Below, piece by piece: positions 34,510-43,058 of a stretch of DNA of 64,000 nt. The number at the start of each line of letters is the position of its first letter. Positions within the stretch are counted from its first letter, which is position 1. Source of the DNA: Bradyrhizobium algeriense (GTDB taxonomy: Bacteria > Pseudomonadota > Alphaproteobacteria > Rhizobiales > Xanthobacteraceae). The notes under the pieces were generated by a model. That model did no database searches, was not told the origin of the DNA, and worked only from the letters and a program-made list of their open reading frames with translations. Both the position numbers and the translations under genes were made by a program. The stretch covers positions 5,270,001 through 5,334,000 of the forward strand of contig NZ_JAZHRV010000001.1 in the NCBI RefSeq assembly GCF_036924595.1, given 5' to 3'.

Positions 34510-35469
34510 ATGAGCCAGTATGTGCTGCGTCGTCTCCTGATCGCGGTGCCGAGCCTGTTCGGCATCTCGCTTGTGCTGTTCATCGTGCTGGCGCTGGCGC
34601 CCGGCGATCCCTTCAGTGAACTCGCGACCAATCCCAACGTGCCGCCCGAAGTAGCCGCGGCGCTTCGGACCAAGTTCGGCCTCGACGACCCGATCCATCT
34701 GCGTTACCTGCACTGGATCACGGCCATGCTGCAGGGCGACTGGGGCTTTTCCTTTGTCAGCCGGATGAACGTCGACACGTTGATCCTGCAGCGCCTGCCG
34801 ACGACGCTCTATGTGATCGGCTCGGCGCAACTGCTTGCGCTCGCGATTGCGATCCCCGTCGGGGTCTATGCCGCGACGCGGCCCTATTCGATCTTCGACC
34901 AGATCGCGAACACGCTCGCCTTTATCGGCTTTTCGCTGCCGACCTTCTTCACCGGCCTGCTGTTCATCCTGCTCTTTTCGATCACGCTGGACTGGCTGCC
35001 TTTCGTCTACACCTCCGACATCAAGGCGACCGGCTTCCGCTGGGTGATCGAACAGGTTCGGCAGGCCATCATGCCGGTGATGGTGCTCGGGCTGTTTCAG
35101 GCCGCCTCAATGACGCGCTTCGTGCGCTCTGCCATGCTGGACGTGATCCGCCTCGATTACGTCACCACCGCCCGCGCCAAGGGCCTCGGGCAGGCCCGGG
35201 TGATCGTCAAGCACGCGATGCGCAACGCCATGATCCCGGTCGTCACGCTGGTCGCGCTGCAGATGCCCGCCGTGTTCGGCGGCGCCATCGTCACCGAGCA
35301 GATTTTTCGCATTCCGGGCATCGGCTCGCTCCTGATCTCCTCCATTCTCTCCAACGACACGCCGGTCGTGATGGCCGTGACGTTCGTCTTCGCCTGTCTT
35401 GTCGTGCTCTTCAACCTGATCGCGGATGTCCTTTATGGCTGGCTTGACCCTCGCATCTCCCTCCGTTGA
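34510..35469 (+). CDS. ABC transporter permease, DppB/OppB type
   Basis: A 319-residue inner-membrane permease with six helices. It opens MSQYVLRRLLIAVPSLFGIS, the usual DppB start. The coupling EAA loop is YVTTARAKGLGQARVIVKHA (about 215-235). It begins 21 bases after the receptor gene and its end overlaps the DppC-type gene by 44 bases, indicating translational coupling. It forms half of the transmembrane channel. Confidence 0.95.
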   Translation: MSQYVLRRLLIAVPSLFGISLVLFIVLALAPGDPFSELATNPNVPPEVAAALRTKFGLDDPIHLRYLHWITAMLQGDWGFSFVSRMNVDTLILQRLPTTLYVIGSAQLLALAIAIPVGVYAATRPYSIFDQIANTLAFIGFSLPTFFTGLLFILLFSITLDWLPFVYTSDIKATGFRWVIEQVRQAIMPVMVLGLFQAASMTRFVRSAMLDVIRLDYVTTARAKGLGQARVIVKHAMRNAMIPVVTLVALQMPAVFGGAIVTEQIFRIPGIGSLLISSILSNDTPVVMAVTFVFACLVVLFNLIADVLYGWLDPRISLR

Positions 35470-36355
35470 GCGGCGGCCGGCCTGGTCGCCCTGGCGCGAG
35501 ACCTGGCGGCGCTATCGCCGCCACAAGCTCGCCGTGGTCAGCGCGGTCCTGCTGATCGTCCTGATTCTGGCGGTGGTGTTCGGCCCGTTCGTCTGGCGCG
35601 TCAGCATCAACGACATCGATTTCAACGCCCGCCTTGAAGGCCCCTCGCTCGCCCATCCGTTCGGCACCGACGATCTCGGACAGGATATCCTCGCCCGCAT
35701 GATCTACGGCGGACGCATCTCGCTCGCGGTCGGCCTCGCCGCGATGGCGGTCGCCGTCATCGTCGGCACGGTGATCGGTGCGCTCGCCGGCATGTCCCGC
35801 GGCGCGCTGGGGCATGCCCTGATGTGGCTGACCGACCTCTTCCTCTCGCTGCCGCAACTGCCGCTGCTGCTGCTCCTGATCTACCTGTTCCGCGACGGAC
35901 TGAAGGCCGTGTTCGGCCCCGAAGGCGGTATCTTCATCCTGATCGTGCTTGTCATCGGCGGGCTGCGCTGGATGCCGGTGGCCCGCCTGGTGCGCGCGCA
36001 ATTCCTCTCGCTGCGCGAAAAGGATTTTGTCGAAGCCGCCCGCGCGCTCGGCGCCAGCCCGCTGCGGCAGGTGGTGCGCCACATCCTGCCCAACGCGCTG
36101 GGACCGGTGATCATCGCCGGCACCATCGACGTCGCCGCCGCCATCATCGCGGAATCGACCTTGTCCTTTCTCGGCCTCGGATTCCCGCCTGACACCCCGA
36201 CCTGGGGCCGGCTGCTGTTCGACGCCAAGGACTTTCTCGACATCGCCGCCCATTGGGCGCTGTTTCCGGGCGGCGCGATCTTCGTTGCGGTGGTCGCCAT
36301 CAACTTCATCGGCGACGGCATGCGCGACGCGCTCGATGCAAGGCGGGTGATCTGA
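35426..36355 (+). CDS. ABC transporter permease, DppC/OppC type
   Basis: A 309-residue permease. An N-terminal cytoplasmic stretch leads into WRRYRRHKLAVVSAVLL (first helix), then HPFGTDDLGQDILARMIYGG, a DppC hallmark. The coupling loop is FVEAARALGASPLRQVVRHI. A second ATG at 35435 is possible. The stop shares one base with the next ATG (TGATG at 36353-36357). It pairs with the DppB-type subunit. Confidence 0.95.
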   Translation: MSFMAGLTLASPSVERRPAWSPWRETWRRYRRHKLAVVSAVLLIVLILAVVFGPFVWRVSINDIDFNARLEGPSLAHPFGTDDLGQDILARMIYGGRISLAVGLAAMAVAVIVGTVIGALAGMSRGALGHALMWLTDLFLSLPQLPLLLLLIYLFRDGLKAVFGPEGGIFILIVLVIGGLRWMPVARLVRAQFLSLREKDFVEAARALGASPLRQVVRHILPNALGPVIIAGTIDVAAAIIAESTLSFLGLGFPPDTPTWGRLLFDAKDFLDIAAHWALFPGGAIFVAVVAINFIGDGMRDALDARRVI

Positions 36356-37347
36356 TGGCGCCGCTGCTCGAGATCAAGGGCCTGAAGACTCACTTTGCCA
36401 CCGACGACGGCATGCTGCAGGCCGTCGACGGCGTCGACATCGCGCTCAACAAGGGCGAGACGCTTTGCGTGGTCGGGGAATCCGGCTGCGGCAAGACCGT
36501 CACGGCGATGTCGATCCTGAAGCTGATCGCGATGCCGCCGGGCCGCATCGTCGAAGGCCAGATCCTGTTCGAGGGCCGCGATCTCGTGCCGCTCACAAGC
36601 CACGAACTTGACGACATACGCGCCAAGCAGATCGGCTTCATCTTCCAGGAGCCGATGACCTCGCTCAACCCGGTGCTGTCGATCGGCGAGCAGATCGCCG
36701 AGAGCCTGCGCCGCCATGAGGGCCTCTCGAAAAAGGAGGCGCTCGCCCGCACCATAGAGATGCTGAAGCTGGTGCAGATTCCCAATGCGGAAGGCCGCGT
36801 GCATGATTATCCGCACCAGTTCTCGGGCGGCATGCGCCAGCGCGTCATGATCGCGATGGCGCTGGCCTGCAAGCCAAAACTCGTCATCGCCGACGAGCCG
36901 ACCACCGCGCTCGACGTCACCATCCAGGCGCAGATCCTCGATTTGTTGCAGGACATGAAGGAACGCTTCGGCATGGCGGTCATGCTGATCACCCACGCCA
37001 TGGGCGTGGTCGCCGAGACTGCGCAGCGCGTCGTCGTCATGTATGCCGGCAAGGTGGTGGAAGAGGCCGATGTCGACAGCCTGTTCGAAAGCCCGCGGCA
37101 TCCCTACACGCAGGGCCTTATCCGCTCGATCCCGCGCATCGATCTCGACAGCGCGCACAAGACCCGGCTGGAAGCGATCGGCGGCTCGGTGCCGATGCTG
37201 ATCAATCCCGCCCCCGGTTGCCGCTTTGCGCCGCGCTGCCGCTACGCCTTCGGTCGTTGCTCCGAAACGGAACCGGTTCTGCGCGAGGTCGCACCGGGCC
37301 ATCGCATGGCCTGCCACCTCGAACAGACGCAGGGAGCGAGCTCATGA
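36355..37347 (+). CDS. ABC transporter ATP-binding protein, DppD/OppD type
   Basis: A 330-residue ATPase. Walker A is [10 protein letters not shown] (about 41-50), the Q-loop lies in [12 protein letters not shown], the ABC signature is [16 protein letters not shown], Walker B is [12 protein letters not shown], and the switch His is in LITHAMGV. The C-terminal oligopeptide extension has the Cys-containing [14 protein letters not shown] motif. The ATG at 36355 overlaps the preceding stop; the open frame begins earlier but inside the permease gene. The motifs are complete, so it should be active. Confidence 0.95.
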   Translation: MAPLLEIKGLKTHFATDDGMLQAVDGVDIALNKGETLCVVGESGCGKTVTAMSILKLIAMPPGRIVEGQILFEGRDLVPLTSHELDDIRAKQIGFIFQEPMTSLNPVLSIGEQIAESLRRHEGLSKKEALARTIEMLKLVQIPNAEGRVHDYPHQFSGGMRQRVMIAMALACKPKLVIADEPTTALDVTIQAQILDLLQDMKERFGMAVMLITHAMGVVAETAQRVVVMYAGKVVEEADVDSLFESPRHPYTQGLIRSIPRIDLDSAHKTRLEAIGGSVPMLINPAPGCRFAPRCRYAFGRCSETEPVLREVAPGHRMACHLEQTQGASS

Positions 37348-38312
37348 GCGAACCCCTGCTGCAAGTCACCGACCTGAAGAAGCATTTTTCCGTCAAGGGC
37401 GGACTCCTTTCGCGCGAGGTCGGACGCGTTCACGCGGTGGACGGCGTGTCGTTTGCGGTCAATCGCGGCGAAACGCTCGGACTGGTCGGCGAGTCCGGTT
37501 GCGGCAAGTCCACTACGGCGCGCTGCGTGCTGCGCCTCGTTGAGCCCAGCGAAGGCGAGATCGTCTTTGACGGACGCGACGTGCGCGGCCTTTCCGGCGG
37601 CGACCTGCGCGCCATGCGGCGCAACATGCAGATCGTGTTCCAGGACCCGTTTGCCTCGCTCAATCCGCGCATGACCGTCGCTGCGATCCTCGGCGAAGCC
37701 TTCACCATCCACGAGCTCACCTCCTCGGCCAGCGAACGGGACGACCGCGTGGCGAGCCTGCTCGTCAAGGTCGGACTGAAGGCCGAGCACATGCGGCGCT
37801 ACCCGCACGAATTCTCCGGCGGCCAGCGCCAGCGCATCGGGATTGCGCGCGCGCTCGCGGTGGAGCCGAAGTTCATCGTCTGCGACGAGCCGGTTTCGGC
37901 GCTCGACGTCTCGATTCAGGCGCAGGTGATCAACCTGCTGGAAGATCTGCAGGCCGAACTCAACCTCACCTATCTTTTCGTCGCCCACGATCTCTCGGTG
38001 GTGGAGCATATTTCCGACCGCGTCGCGGTGATGTATCTCGGCCGCATCGTCGAGCTGGCGAGCGCGCGCGATCTCTATCGCCATCCGCAGCATCCCTATA
38101 CCCAGGCGCTGCTCTCCGCCGTGCCGGTGCCGGACCCGAAGGTGAAGCGCAAGCGGATCCGCCTGCAAGGCGATGTGCCGAGCCCGATGAACCCGCCGCG
38201 CGGCTGTCATTTCCACACCCGCTGCCCGATCGCCGAGCCGCGCTGCCGCGAAAGCGCACCCGAACTGAAGCAAGGCAGCGACGGGCATTTCGTGGCTTGC
38301 CATCTGGCCTGA
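37344..38312 (+). CDS. ABC transporter ATP-binding protein, DppF/OppF type
   Basis: A 322-residue ATPase. Walker A is [15 protein letters not shown], the Q-loop [13 protein letters not shown], the signature [16 protein letters not shown], Walker [15 protein letters not shown], and the switch His is in FVAHDLSVV. The OppF C-terminal motif reads [15 protein letters not shown]. The ATG overlaps the DppD-type stop (ATGA). It completes the five-gene importer; two strong hairpins follow at 38445-38485 and 38637-38686. Confidence 0.95.
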   Translation: MSEPLLQVTDLKKHFSVKGGLLSREVGRVHAVDGVSFAVNRGETLGLVGESGCGKSTTARCVLRLVEPSEGEIVFDGRDVRGLSGGDLRAMRRNMQIVFQDPFASLNPRMTVAAILGEAFTIHELTSSASERDDRVASLLVKVGLKAEHMRRYPHEFSGGQRQRIGIARALAVEPKFIVCDEPVSALDVSIQAQVINLLEDLQAELNLTYLFVAHDLSVVEHISDRVAVMYLGRIVELASARDLYRHPQHPYTQALLSAVPVPDPKVKRKRIRLQGDVPSPMNPPRGCHFHTRCPIAEPRCRESAPELKQGSDGHFVACHLA

Positions 38313-38444
38313 CGGGTACTGGCCGAGTAGGCCACCGTTTTTTTGAATCAGGCCACTGTCGGGTTCCTTACAGACATCGGCTGGAATCAGATTTACCTCG
38401 GGCACATGCCGGGTCGGCATGGGGATCGGCGCGCCCCGGCATAG

Positions 38445-38485
38445 AACGACCCCAGTGGACCCCAGCCCCCGAAGCTGGGGTCGTT
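38445..38485. terminator. Probable terminator after the ABC operon
   Basis: AACGACCCCA (38445-38454) pairs with TGGGGTCGTT (38476-38485). An alternative inner stem, GACCCCAGC (38458-38466) with GCTGGGGTC (38474-38482), competes for the same right arm. TTTCTTTT follows. The two overlapping stems could give mutually exclusive folds. Confidence 0.65.
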
Positions 38486-38636
38486 TCTTTTGAACGACCG
38501 CTTTGAAGCGGGCCACTGTCAGCTGCGGCAGGCGGTTCGCTTTTTGTCGAAGCTTGCCGGCGGCGCCTGTACCGTCCGATCATTCGCCGCTTCCCGCGCG
38601 GGCGGCGTTCGCGTGAATTCAATCATCGAAAATGGA

Positions 38637-38686
38637 GCGGCCCCGCCGCGGCAGTGGTTGAACCACTCTTGCCGGGGCGGGGCCGC
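38637..38686. terminator. Very GC-rich hairpin
   Basis: GCGGCCCCGCC (38637-38647) pairs perfectly with GGCGGGGCCGC (38676-38686), with further inner pairing around GTGGTTGAACCAC at the tip. There is no T run on the plus side. It stands between the end of the ABC operon and the stop of the minus-strand gene at 38704, so it may serve as a convergent transcription barrier. The remaining bases of 38313-38703 hold no gene. Confidence 0.55.
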
Positions 38687-38703
38687 GATCAATTCGTTGC
38701 GCG

Positions 38704-38949
38704 TTAGCGCTGGTGAACGCCGTTTTTGCGAATGACGTCCGATAGCTGAGCCAAAAGCTCCCGAAGCCGGGCATTCTCTTCGATCAGCGAATGAGCTTCG
38801 TCGGCCTGGTCGTCGTGACGAAGGGCGGGCTCGTCCCCGCGAAGGGCATTCTCAAGCAGTGAAAGAGCGTCGTCGGTCGGTTCCTCAACCCAAAATGAGG
38901 GTTCTGCGCGTCGGTCTCGCTTATTAAGCTGCGGATGGTCTACTCGCAT
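38704..38949 (-). CDS. Small coiled-coil protein of unknown function (81 aa)
   Basis: An 81-residue acidic protein with GGAG 8 bases before its ATG. The C-terminal half (HSLIEENARLRELLAQLSDV) has a heptad pattern and should form a coiled coil. The N-terminal half has PTDDALSLLENALRGDEPAL. The same EENARLR block ends another small protein at 40306-40620, so the two look like diverged paralogues about 1.4 kb apart in opposite orientation. Similar short proteins are found in Bradyrhizobium. Function unknown. Confidence 0.65.
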   Translation of the reverse strand: MRVDHPQLNKRDRRAEPSFWVEEPTDDALSLLENALRGDEPALRHDDQADEAHSLIEENARLRELLAQLSDVIRKNGVHQR

Positions 38950-39047
38950 GATGATACTCCAATTTTAAAATGCGGAACGAGCCCCCAGTCTCTTTGTCGC
39001 GCGCGGAGAATGAGGTGAGTCGGCGGGCAATTTTGCGACTAAAATTG

Positions 39048-39115
39048 GAAGCGCGCGGAGGCGACCCCGGCGCTAAAGCGGCGTGATTGCGGCGAATCTT
39101 GAAGCGCGCGGAGGC
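39048..39115. repeat. Direct repeat pair GAAGCGCGCGGAGGC
   Basis: The 15-mer GAAGCGCGCGGAGGC occurs at 39048-39062 and 39101-39115, each preceded by a TTG-containing context. A shorter relative (GCGCGCGGAGAATGAGG) lies just upstream near 39000. The stretch 38950-39157 has no supported gene. Confidence 0.5.
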
Positions 39116-39157
39116 TGGCGCTGCAGCCTGCGCGTGCGATGTGTGGCGTCTTCGAGC

Positions 39158-39248
39158 AGAGCATGTCCTCGGACCAGGACCGGCTCCGCGTCAGGAAAAC
39201 GCATCAAAACAACAATCTAGGACGGGTTCTGATTCAATCAGAGCCGAA
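39158..39248. repeat. Degenerate copy of an ACCGGTTCGCGT...AAAACGCGTCAAA repeat
   Basis: Reading AGAGCATGTCC, ACCGGCTCCGCGTCAGG, AAAACGCATCAAAACAACAA, TCTAGG, then the dyad TTCTGATTCAATCAGAG, this matches block by block the element at 61837-61936 (AGAGCG, ACCGGTTCGCGT, AAAACGCGTCAAACCAAGAA, TCTAGAG, closing dyad). Both are members of a repeat family common between genes in Bradyrhizobium. Confidence 0.65.
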
Positions 39249-39257
39249 AAGTTTCTC

Positions 39258-39350
39258 TCAAAGAAACGTGGCCAGTTGATAAAGCGCGTAAAGAACTTCC
39301 AGCCCCATGAGAACGAGCGCTGCGATCATTAGATAATAACCAAAATGCAT
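39258..39350 (-). CDS. Possible 30-residue membrane peptide
   Basis: A 30-codon frame, MHFGYYLMIAALVLMGLEVL continuing into ALYQLATFL, would be one hydrophobic helix over most of its length. No good ribosome site precedes it. It lies close to a second one-helix frame on the same strand (39560-39658). Listed because composition is distinctly membrane-like, but it may not be translated. Confidence 0.35.
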   Translation of the reverse strand: MHFGYYLMIAALVLMGLEVLYALYQLATFL

Positions 39351-39559
39351 GCCGGACTTGCAACCAATGCCTCTCGCGGCCTGTGCGGAATTCGCGCCAG
39401 GCCGTAAACCAAACTCGATACGCGTCGGAAGGAACAAGCCTCCGGCGAACTATGCGTCGGCAACTAAAAATGAAAAGGCCTCCGCCGCCGCGGAAGTGAC
39501 GCCTTTGTCGCGAACCTCTTCTTGACCGGAGGTTTCCAGTTCGACGCCAGCACGCCTGC

Positions 39560-39658
39560 TCATACACCGTGGAAAATCTTGATTCCCCACAGCACGATAA
39601 CGATGGCCAACACCAGCGTAGCCGCCGTCAGTACACTTTCTAAGGAAGCGACTCTCAT
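39560..39658 (-). CDS. Small single-helix membrane protein (32 aa)
   Basis: A 32-codon frame, MRVASLESVLTAATLVLAIV then IVLWGIKIFHGV: one transmembrane helix from about residue 8 to 27 with a short basic tail. GGAGAG is placed 5 bases before the ATG, a good ribosome site. No neighbour suggests a role. 39659-39876 is otherwise without a gene. Confidence 0.52.
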   Translation of the reverse strand: MRVASLESVLTAATLVLAIVIVLWGIKIFHGV

Positions 39659-39876
39659 ACTAACTCTCCGCTTCCCAGCCCCGCTAACGGTCTAGGTGAT
39701 TCGTTGATTCTCCTGCAATCGCATGATCACAATGCTTTGAACGTTACCCCGCGGTTGTGTTTTACAGGTCACACATCTGGGGTTGGCGGTGCACTTCTCC
39801 GCCGCGACAGCATCGAAATGCGTCAACTGAAGCGGAAATGCCCGCCTCTTCCGACGGTTTTTCGATGGAGCAGGAC

Positions 39877-40077
39877 TTACTCGGGCCGGCTTGCCGAAGC
39901 GTAGGAACCAGCCGGGACCATCGCACTGCGTCGCCGTTCGGCGTGAGCCGCCAGACGGTCGTACTCCTCCGCCACCTTGAGCAAACGCCCCTGGTCCTTG
40001 ACGGCGTTCGCGGCTAACGCCCTTGTCAGTTCCGCGCGCTTGCGCCAGTGATCCGCATTGGTCAGGAAATCGGTCAT
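39877..40077 (-). CDS. Small helical protein with WRKRAE motif
   Basis: A 66-residue protein: MTDFLTNADHWRKRAELTRA, then KDQGRLLKVAEEYDRLAAHA and a basic tail. The pattern NAxHWRKRAExxRxLA...AxxYDRLAxxAE is one I recognise from many short rhizobial proteins, often in multiple copies per genome. It is predicted as two helices. Function unknown. The ribosome site is weak (TTGGGGCG). Confidence 0.7.
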   Translation of the reverse strand: MTDFLTNADHWRKRAELTRALAANAVKDQGRLLKVAEEYDRLAAHAERRRSAMVPAGSYASASRPE

Positions 40078-40305
40078 CGATACGCCCCAAAATAAGATGG
40101 TTTGCTCCCCAGCCGCGCGGACGTCAGAATGGTTCGCGATACGTCAAAAATTTGGCCTAATTCGATCTGCCGTGTGAATCAAAGGACGTGTGGCTTTCCG
40201 GCGAGCCTCATCCTTGTTCCCTTTCCGACGCAAATTCGCCCTCGACTCAATGGAAAGCTTGTCGTCGAACCGACGACCGGGCCACCTTGTGAACAGGAAT
40301 GTGTC

Positions 40306-40620
40306 ATGAGTATCGAATATCCGCCGCAAGACAAACAAGCCCGCCGCGATTCATTTCGAAATGTCGGACATGCCGACAATGTCGTGCCGCTGCGTGAAGG
40401 CAATGACGTGCGTCAGGCAAATGAAGCACTGCTGCAGAGCGACGAACTTCTCACCGCCCTGGCGCCCCTGCTCGACGAAGTCGACGGACTTCGGGGTGAT
40501 GACGCGCAGCATCAGAAAACCGATAATGTCGGGGTGCTGCTCGAAGAGAATGCCCGGCTGCGAAAGCTGGCGGTCAAGCTGTCAAACCTGCTTGGCGACC
40601 TTCCCGAACGGAGCACGTAA
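40306..40620 (+). CDS. Small coiled-coil protein, relative of the 38704-38949 product
   Basis: A 104-residue protein with AGGA 8 bases before the ATG. The N-terminus is polar (MSIEYPPQDKQARRDSFRNV). A helical middle, SDELLTALAPLLDEVDGLRG, precedes the C-terminal VLLEENARLRKLAVKLSNLL. The EENARLR block and spacing match the protein at 38704-38949. The open frame extends upstream to 40102 but without a ribosome site there. Function unknown; possibly an adaptor that dimerises through the coiled coil. Confidence 0.65.
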   Translation: MSIEYPPQDKQARRDSFRNVGHADNVVPLREGNDVRQANEALLQSDELLTALAPLLDEVDGLRGDDAQHQKTDNVGVLLEENARLRKLAVKLSNLLGDLPERST

Positions 40621-41207
40621 GGTCGAAACCGCCGCGATTGACGCGGCGCGGCCAAAGCAAAGGCAAGCGCGCCTCGGTGCGGAGGATTTCGGCGCGAGGA
40701 TTTTCACTCTGCCGAGATGGATCGCCGATCACGGCCGCCGCGCCAGCTCGCCGGTGAGAACGGCAGCTCCGAGCATTGCGAAGCGAGCTTTGACGCCGCG
40801 GAACTGCCCGGAGCGGAACTGCCCGGAGAACGGTTCTTCAATGCAGACGCCGGTTCATTCCGGCCCGGCGTGGCGCGGGATGATCCTGCGGACGCCGGCC
40901 GTGCGGCTGATGACGTTGCCTTCAAGCCGAATTGTCTGGGCATCCAAGCCTCCATCCATGAACACCCTGCTGACGCCGAGTGTCGTTCCCAAGTGCAACC
41001 TAAGACGAATCTGCGGCTCAATCATTAAGCTTGTCTTGTTGCCCACAGCGCACAGGGGAAGCTTGCGCCTGATTTCCTGATTTGGAAACGGGAACCGTTG
41101 GCTCACCGTATTCGTACGTGACCTTTATTTGTACGTGACATTTGGGCCGTGCGCAGGTTTCAAACATCCGTCAACGGAAACTACCCCCAATTCGCGCCCC
41201 TGCATAC
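40621..41207. other. 587 bases without a convincing gene
   Basis: Overlapping frames on both strands (for example 40717-41028 plus and 40704-41021 minus) are low-complexity, share no family pattern and lack ribosome sites. An internal duplication GAACTGCCCGGAGCG / GAACTGCCCGGAGAA near 40800-40830 is visible. The stretch may be a decayed gene or leader DNA. TGTACGTGACATTT near 41131 resembles GTACGTGACCTTT near 41114, a short tandem similarity. Confidence 0.4.
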
Positions 41208-42524
41208 TCAGGTAGAGAATGCACTCGGCATGGAACGGTGAGATGGGTTCTCAAGTCTCCTGCGCTGGTGCGTCGACCACCACCGGGCAATCGCTTCATC
41301 AAGATCATCCCAGATCGTGGTGGGAAGATCGGACACCGCGATGCGGATGCTATAGCGATCAGTCGTGGGATTATGGAACCATTCTGCTCCTGCAAAATCA
41401 AACCCGAAACTCCCTGCGTGCTGGATTGGCAAACCCGTCCGGGCGAGATCGTTGCTCATTTCCGCAGCCGTCCGTCTCGCCGTTGCCTCATCAAGCGGCT
41501 GCTGGCTGCCGATCGTGACGTAGAGGCCGTGAACGAAATGGAGTTCGGCCGTCAAGCCTGGGAGAGCGGTCGCAAAATACCGGCTGGCGCGACGGCTGTT
41601 GCGCAAAATGGCCGCGATTCGTTTGTTCGTCAGCTCGCGATATAACGGTGCACCGATGTAGGGAGGGAAATGCGCTGGCAGCGCCGCGCCGCCCAATAGC
41701 CGAACAGCATTTCGCGTTTCGACCGGAAGTTCTCTGAGCTTCGATCCGCGGGGTACATTCCTTTCCCAATTAACGAAAGTCACGGAGCCCAGTCGACCGT
41801 ACTCTGCCCCGAGCGAATCCAGCTTCGTATGGCTACGCACCATGACAACAGGGATAGCCAATTCACGAGCACGTCCCAACACCCACCGGATGCGCCCTGA
41901 CGCGCTGGAGAAGCAGGTGGTATCGAAGATCAAGAGATCAGGCGCCGATTTCGTGGACTGAAGCCCGGCATCAAACGCGGAAGCGGATGCGGAGGAGTCC
42001 AGTAACATTATCCGCGATGAAGCCGATCTCCGAGCGGCGCCCTCTTCCAAGGGGCGCTTCAGCGCAATCATCCGCAAACGATCGGCATAGCCTTCGATGA
42101 ACTCCTGCGTCTCACCATAGGCACCAGGCAGGACCACAATGTCCGCCCTTCCGGTCACCCGGGCAGACGCCAACAGCAGAGCCGAGATCGCGGCCATGCC
42201 GGAAGCCGTATAGATGGTATCGATCGCGCCGCACTCGCGTTCGTAGAAAGAGGGGCCGCGCACATCGAGATCGGCGCGCTGGTAGTCGTATCGAAATTCG
42301 AAGGGGCCGATGCGCTGTTGGCCGGGATGTGCCCAAGCCGTCTCGGTGACGTTCCAGTCATGCAGGGCGTGCTCTGCCTTAAGGGCAGCGGTGAGCTGAA
42401 ACTTGTGCCGAATGACTTCGCTGACCGACCGCGGGCAGGTCAACGGCAAGGGGTGTCTCAGGCAGTCATTGATCAGCCTGAGTTCCTGGTACTTCCGATC
42501 TAGATATGCCTGGACGCTCTCCAC
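41208..42524 (-). CDS. PLP-dependent enzyme of the Cys/Met metabolism (transsulfuration) fold type, unusual
   Basis: A 438-residue protein with the landmarks of fold-type I gamma-family PLP enzymes in order: TIYTASGMAAISALLLAS (phosphate-binding region), VVLPGAYGETQEFIEGY (YGGT-like aromatic stacking), LLIFDTTCFSSASGRI (the Asp that binds the pyridine nitrogen) and VMVRSHTKLDSLGAEYGRLG (the S-x-T-K Schiff-base lysine). The first 90 residues and the C-terminal domain (HFVHGLYVTIGSQQPLDEAT) are not like standard methionine gamma-lyase or cystathionine synthase. The start is GTG. It stands alone except for a small same-strand frame 35 bases upstream. The substrate is unknown; it is more like an orphan secondary-metabolism enzyme than a housekeeping one. 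Confidence 0.8.
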   Translation of the reverse strand: MESVQAYLDRKYQELRLINDCLRHPLPLTCPRSVSEVIRHKFQLTAALKAEHALHDWNVTETAWAHPGQQRIGPFEFRYDYQRADLDVRGPSFYERECGAIDTIYTASGMAAISALLLASARVTGRADIVVLPGAYGETQEFIEGYADRLRMIALKRPLEEGAARRSASSRIMLLDSSASASAFDAGLQSTKSAPDLLIFDTTCFSSASGRIRWVLGRARELAIPVVMVRSHTKLDSLGAEYGRLGSVTFVNWERNVPRGSKLRELPVETRNAVRLLGGAALPAHFPPYIGAPLYRELTNKRIAAILRNSRRASRYFATALPGLTAELHFVHGLYVTIGSQQPLDEATARRTAAEMSNDLARTGLPIQHAGSFGFDFAGAEWFHNPTTDRYSIRIAVSDLPTTIWDDLDEAIARWWSTHQRRRLENPSHRSMPSAFST

Positions 42525-42559
42525 GTAAATTCCGCCGATTGGGTGCCTGATCTAACGTT

Positions 42560-42760
42560 TCAAGGCCGCATCGGGTTCACTTCGAATAGAGCTGGCGAGA
42601 CAGAGCCGGAGTCGACGGCACGCACCTTGACGGACGTCATTGGCCGATTGGGTTTGACCGTCATCAGCGTGAGGCCCTCCCCGGCCTTAGACATCGCGCG
42701 CAAGAGCCGATCGTCTTTTTCCAACCAGCGGGCATTTCGAAATTGAGAGGTAGAAATCAT
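42560..42760 (-). CDS. Small protein encoded just upstream of the PLP enzyme
   Basis: A 66-codon frame, MISTSQFRNARWLEKDDRLL, then MSKAGEGLTLMTVKPNRPMT and a C-terminal part ending FEVNPMRP. About 70% of third positions are G or C, and AGAGGCG lies just before the ATG. It ends 35 bases before the PLP enzyme and is on the same strand, so the two may be cotranscribed. An opposite-strand frame (42543-42746) has similar composition, so strand assignment is uncertain. No family recognised; a precursor peptide or leader is possible. Confidence 0.4.
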   Translation of the reverse strand: MISTSQFRNARWLEKDDRLLRAMSKAGEGLTLMTVKPNRPMTSVKVRAVDSGSVSPALFEVNPMRP

Positions 42761-43058
42761 CGTCGCCTCTGAGGCCAATGAGGCAGGACCTGCGTTAAAT
42801 CCAAAAGAACCCAGCTCGCCTTTTCTGAGCACGGCCGCTGGGTGTCAGTTGAAGGGCAGGTTTTAACGCTCCCGCCTGTCACTTAGATGGTCCAGACGTT
42901 CCTGGCTGCAATGAGATTACGCAAACTTAAGGTCCGCGGTGCCGGACGTGGTGCGTTAAACGGGACCACGGTAAAGTGGACAAAAGTGGAAGGGGGGTCA
43001 AACCAACCTATCGGCGCGCCCAATTCAATATGCACGAAGAAAACTCAGGTGGAAATCA

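Noticed and set aside
32620..34830. 736-codon minus-strand frame
   Set aside because: It lies opposite the ABC receptor gene and arises from the GC-rich codon pattern; no motif.
40704..41028. Overlapping frames on both strands between the coiled-coil gene and the PLP gene
   Set aside because: Low complexity, no ribosome site, no family pattern; strand undecidable.
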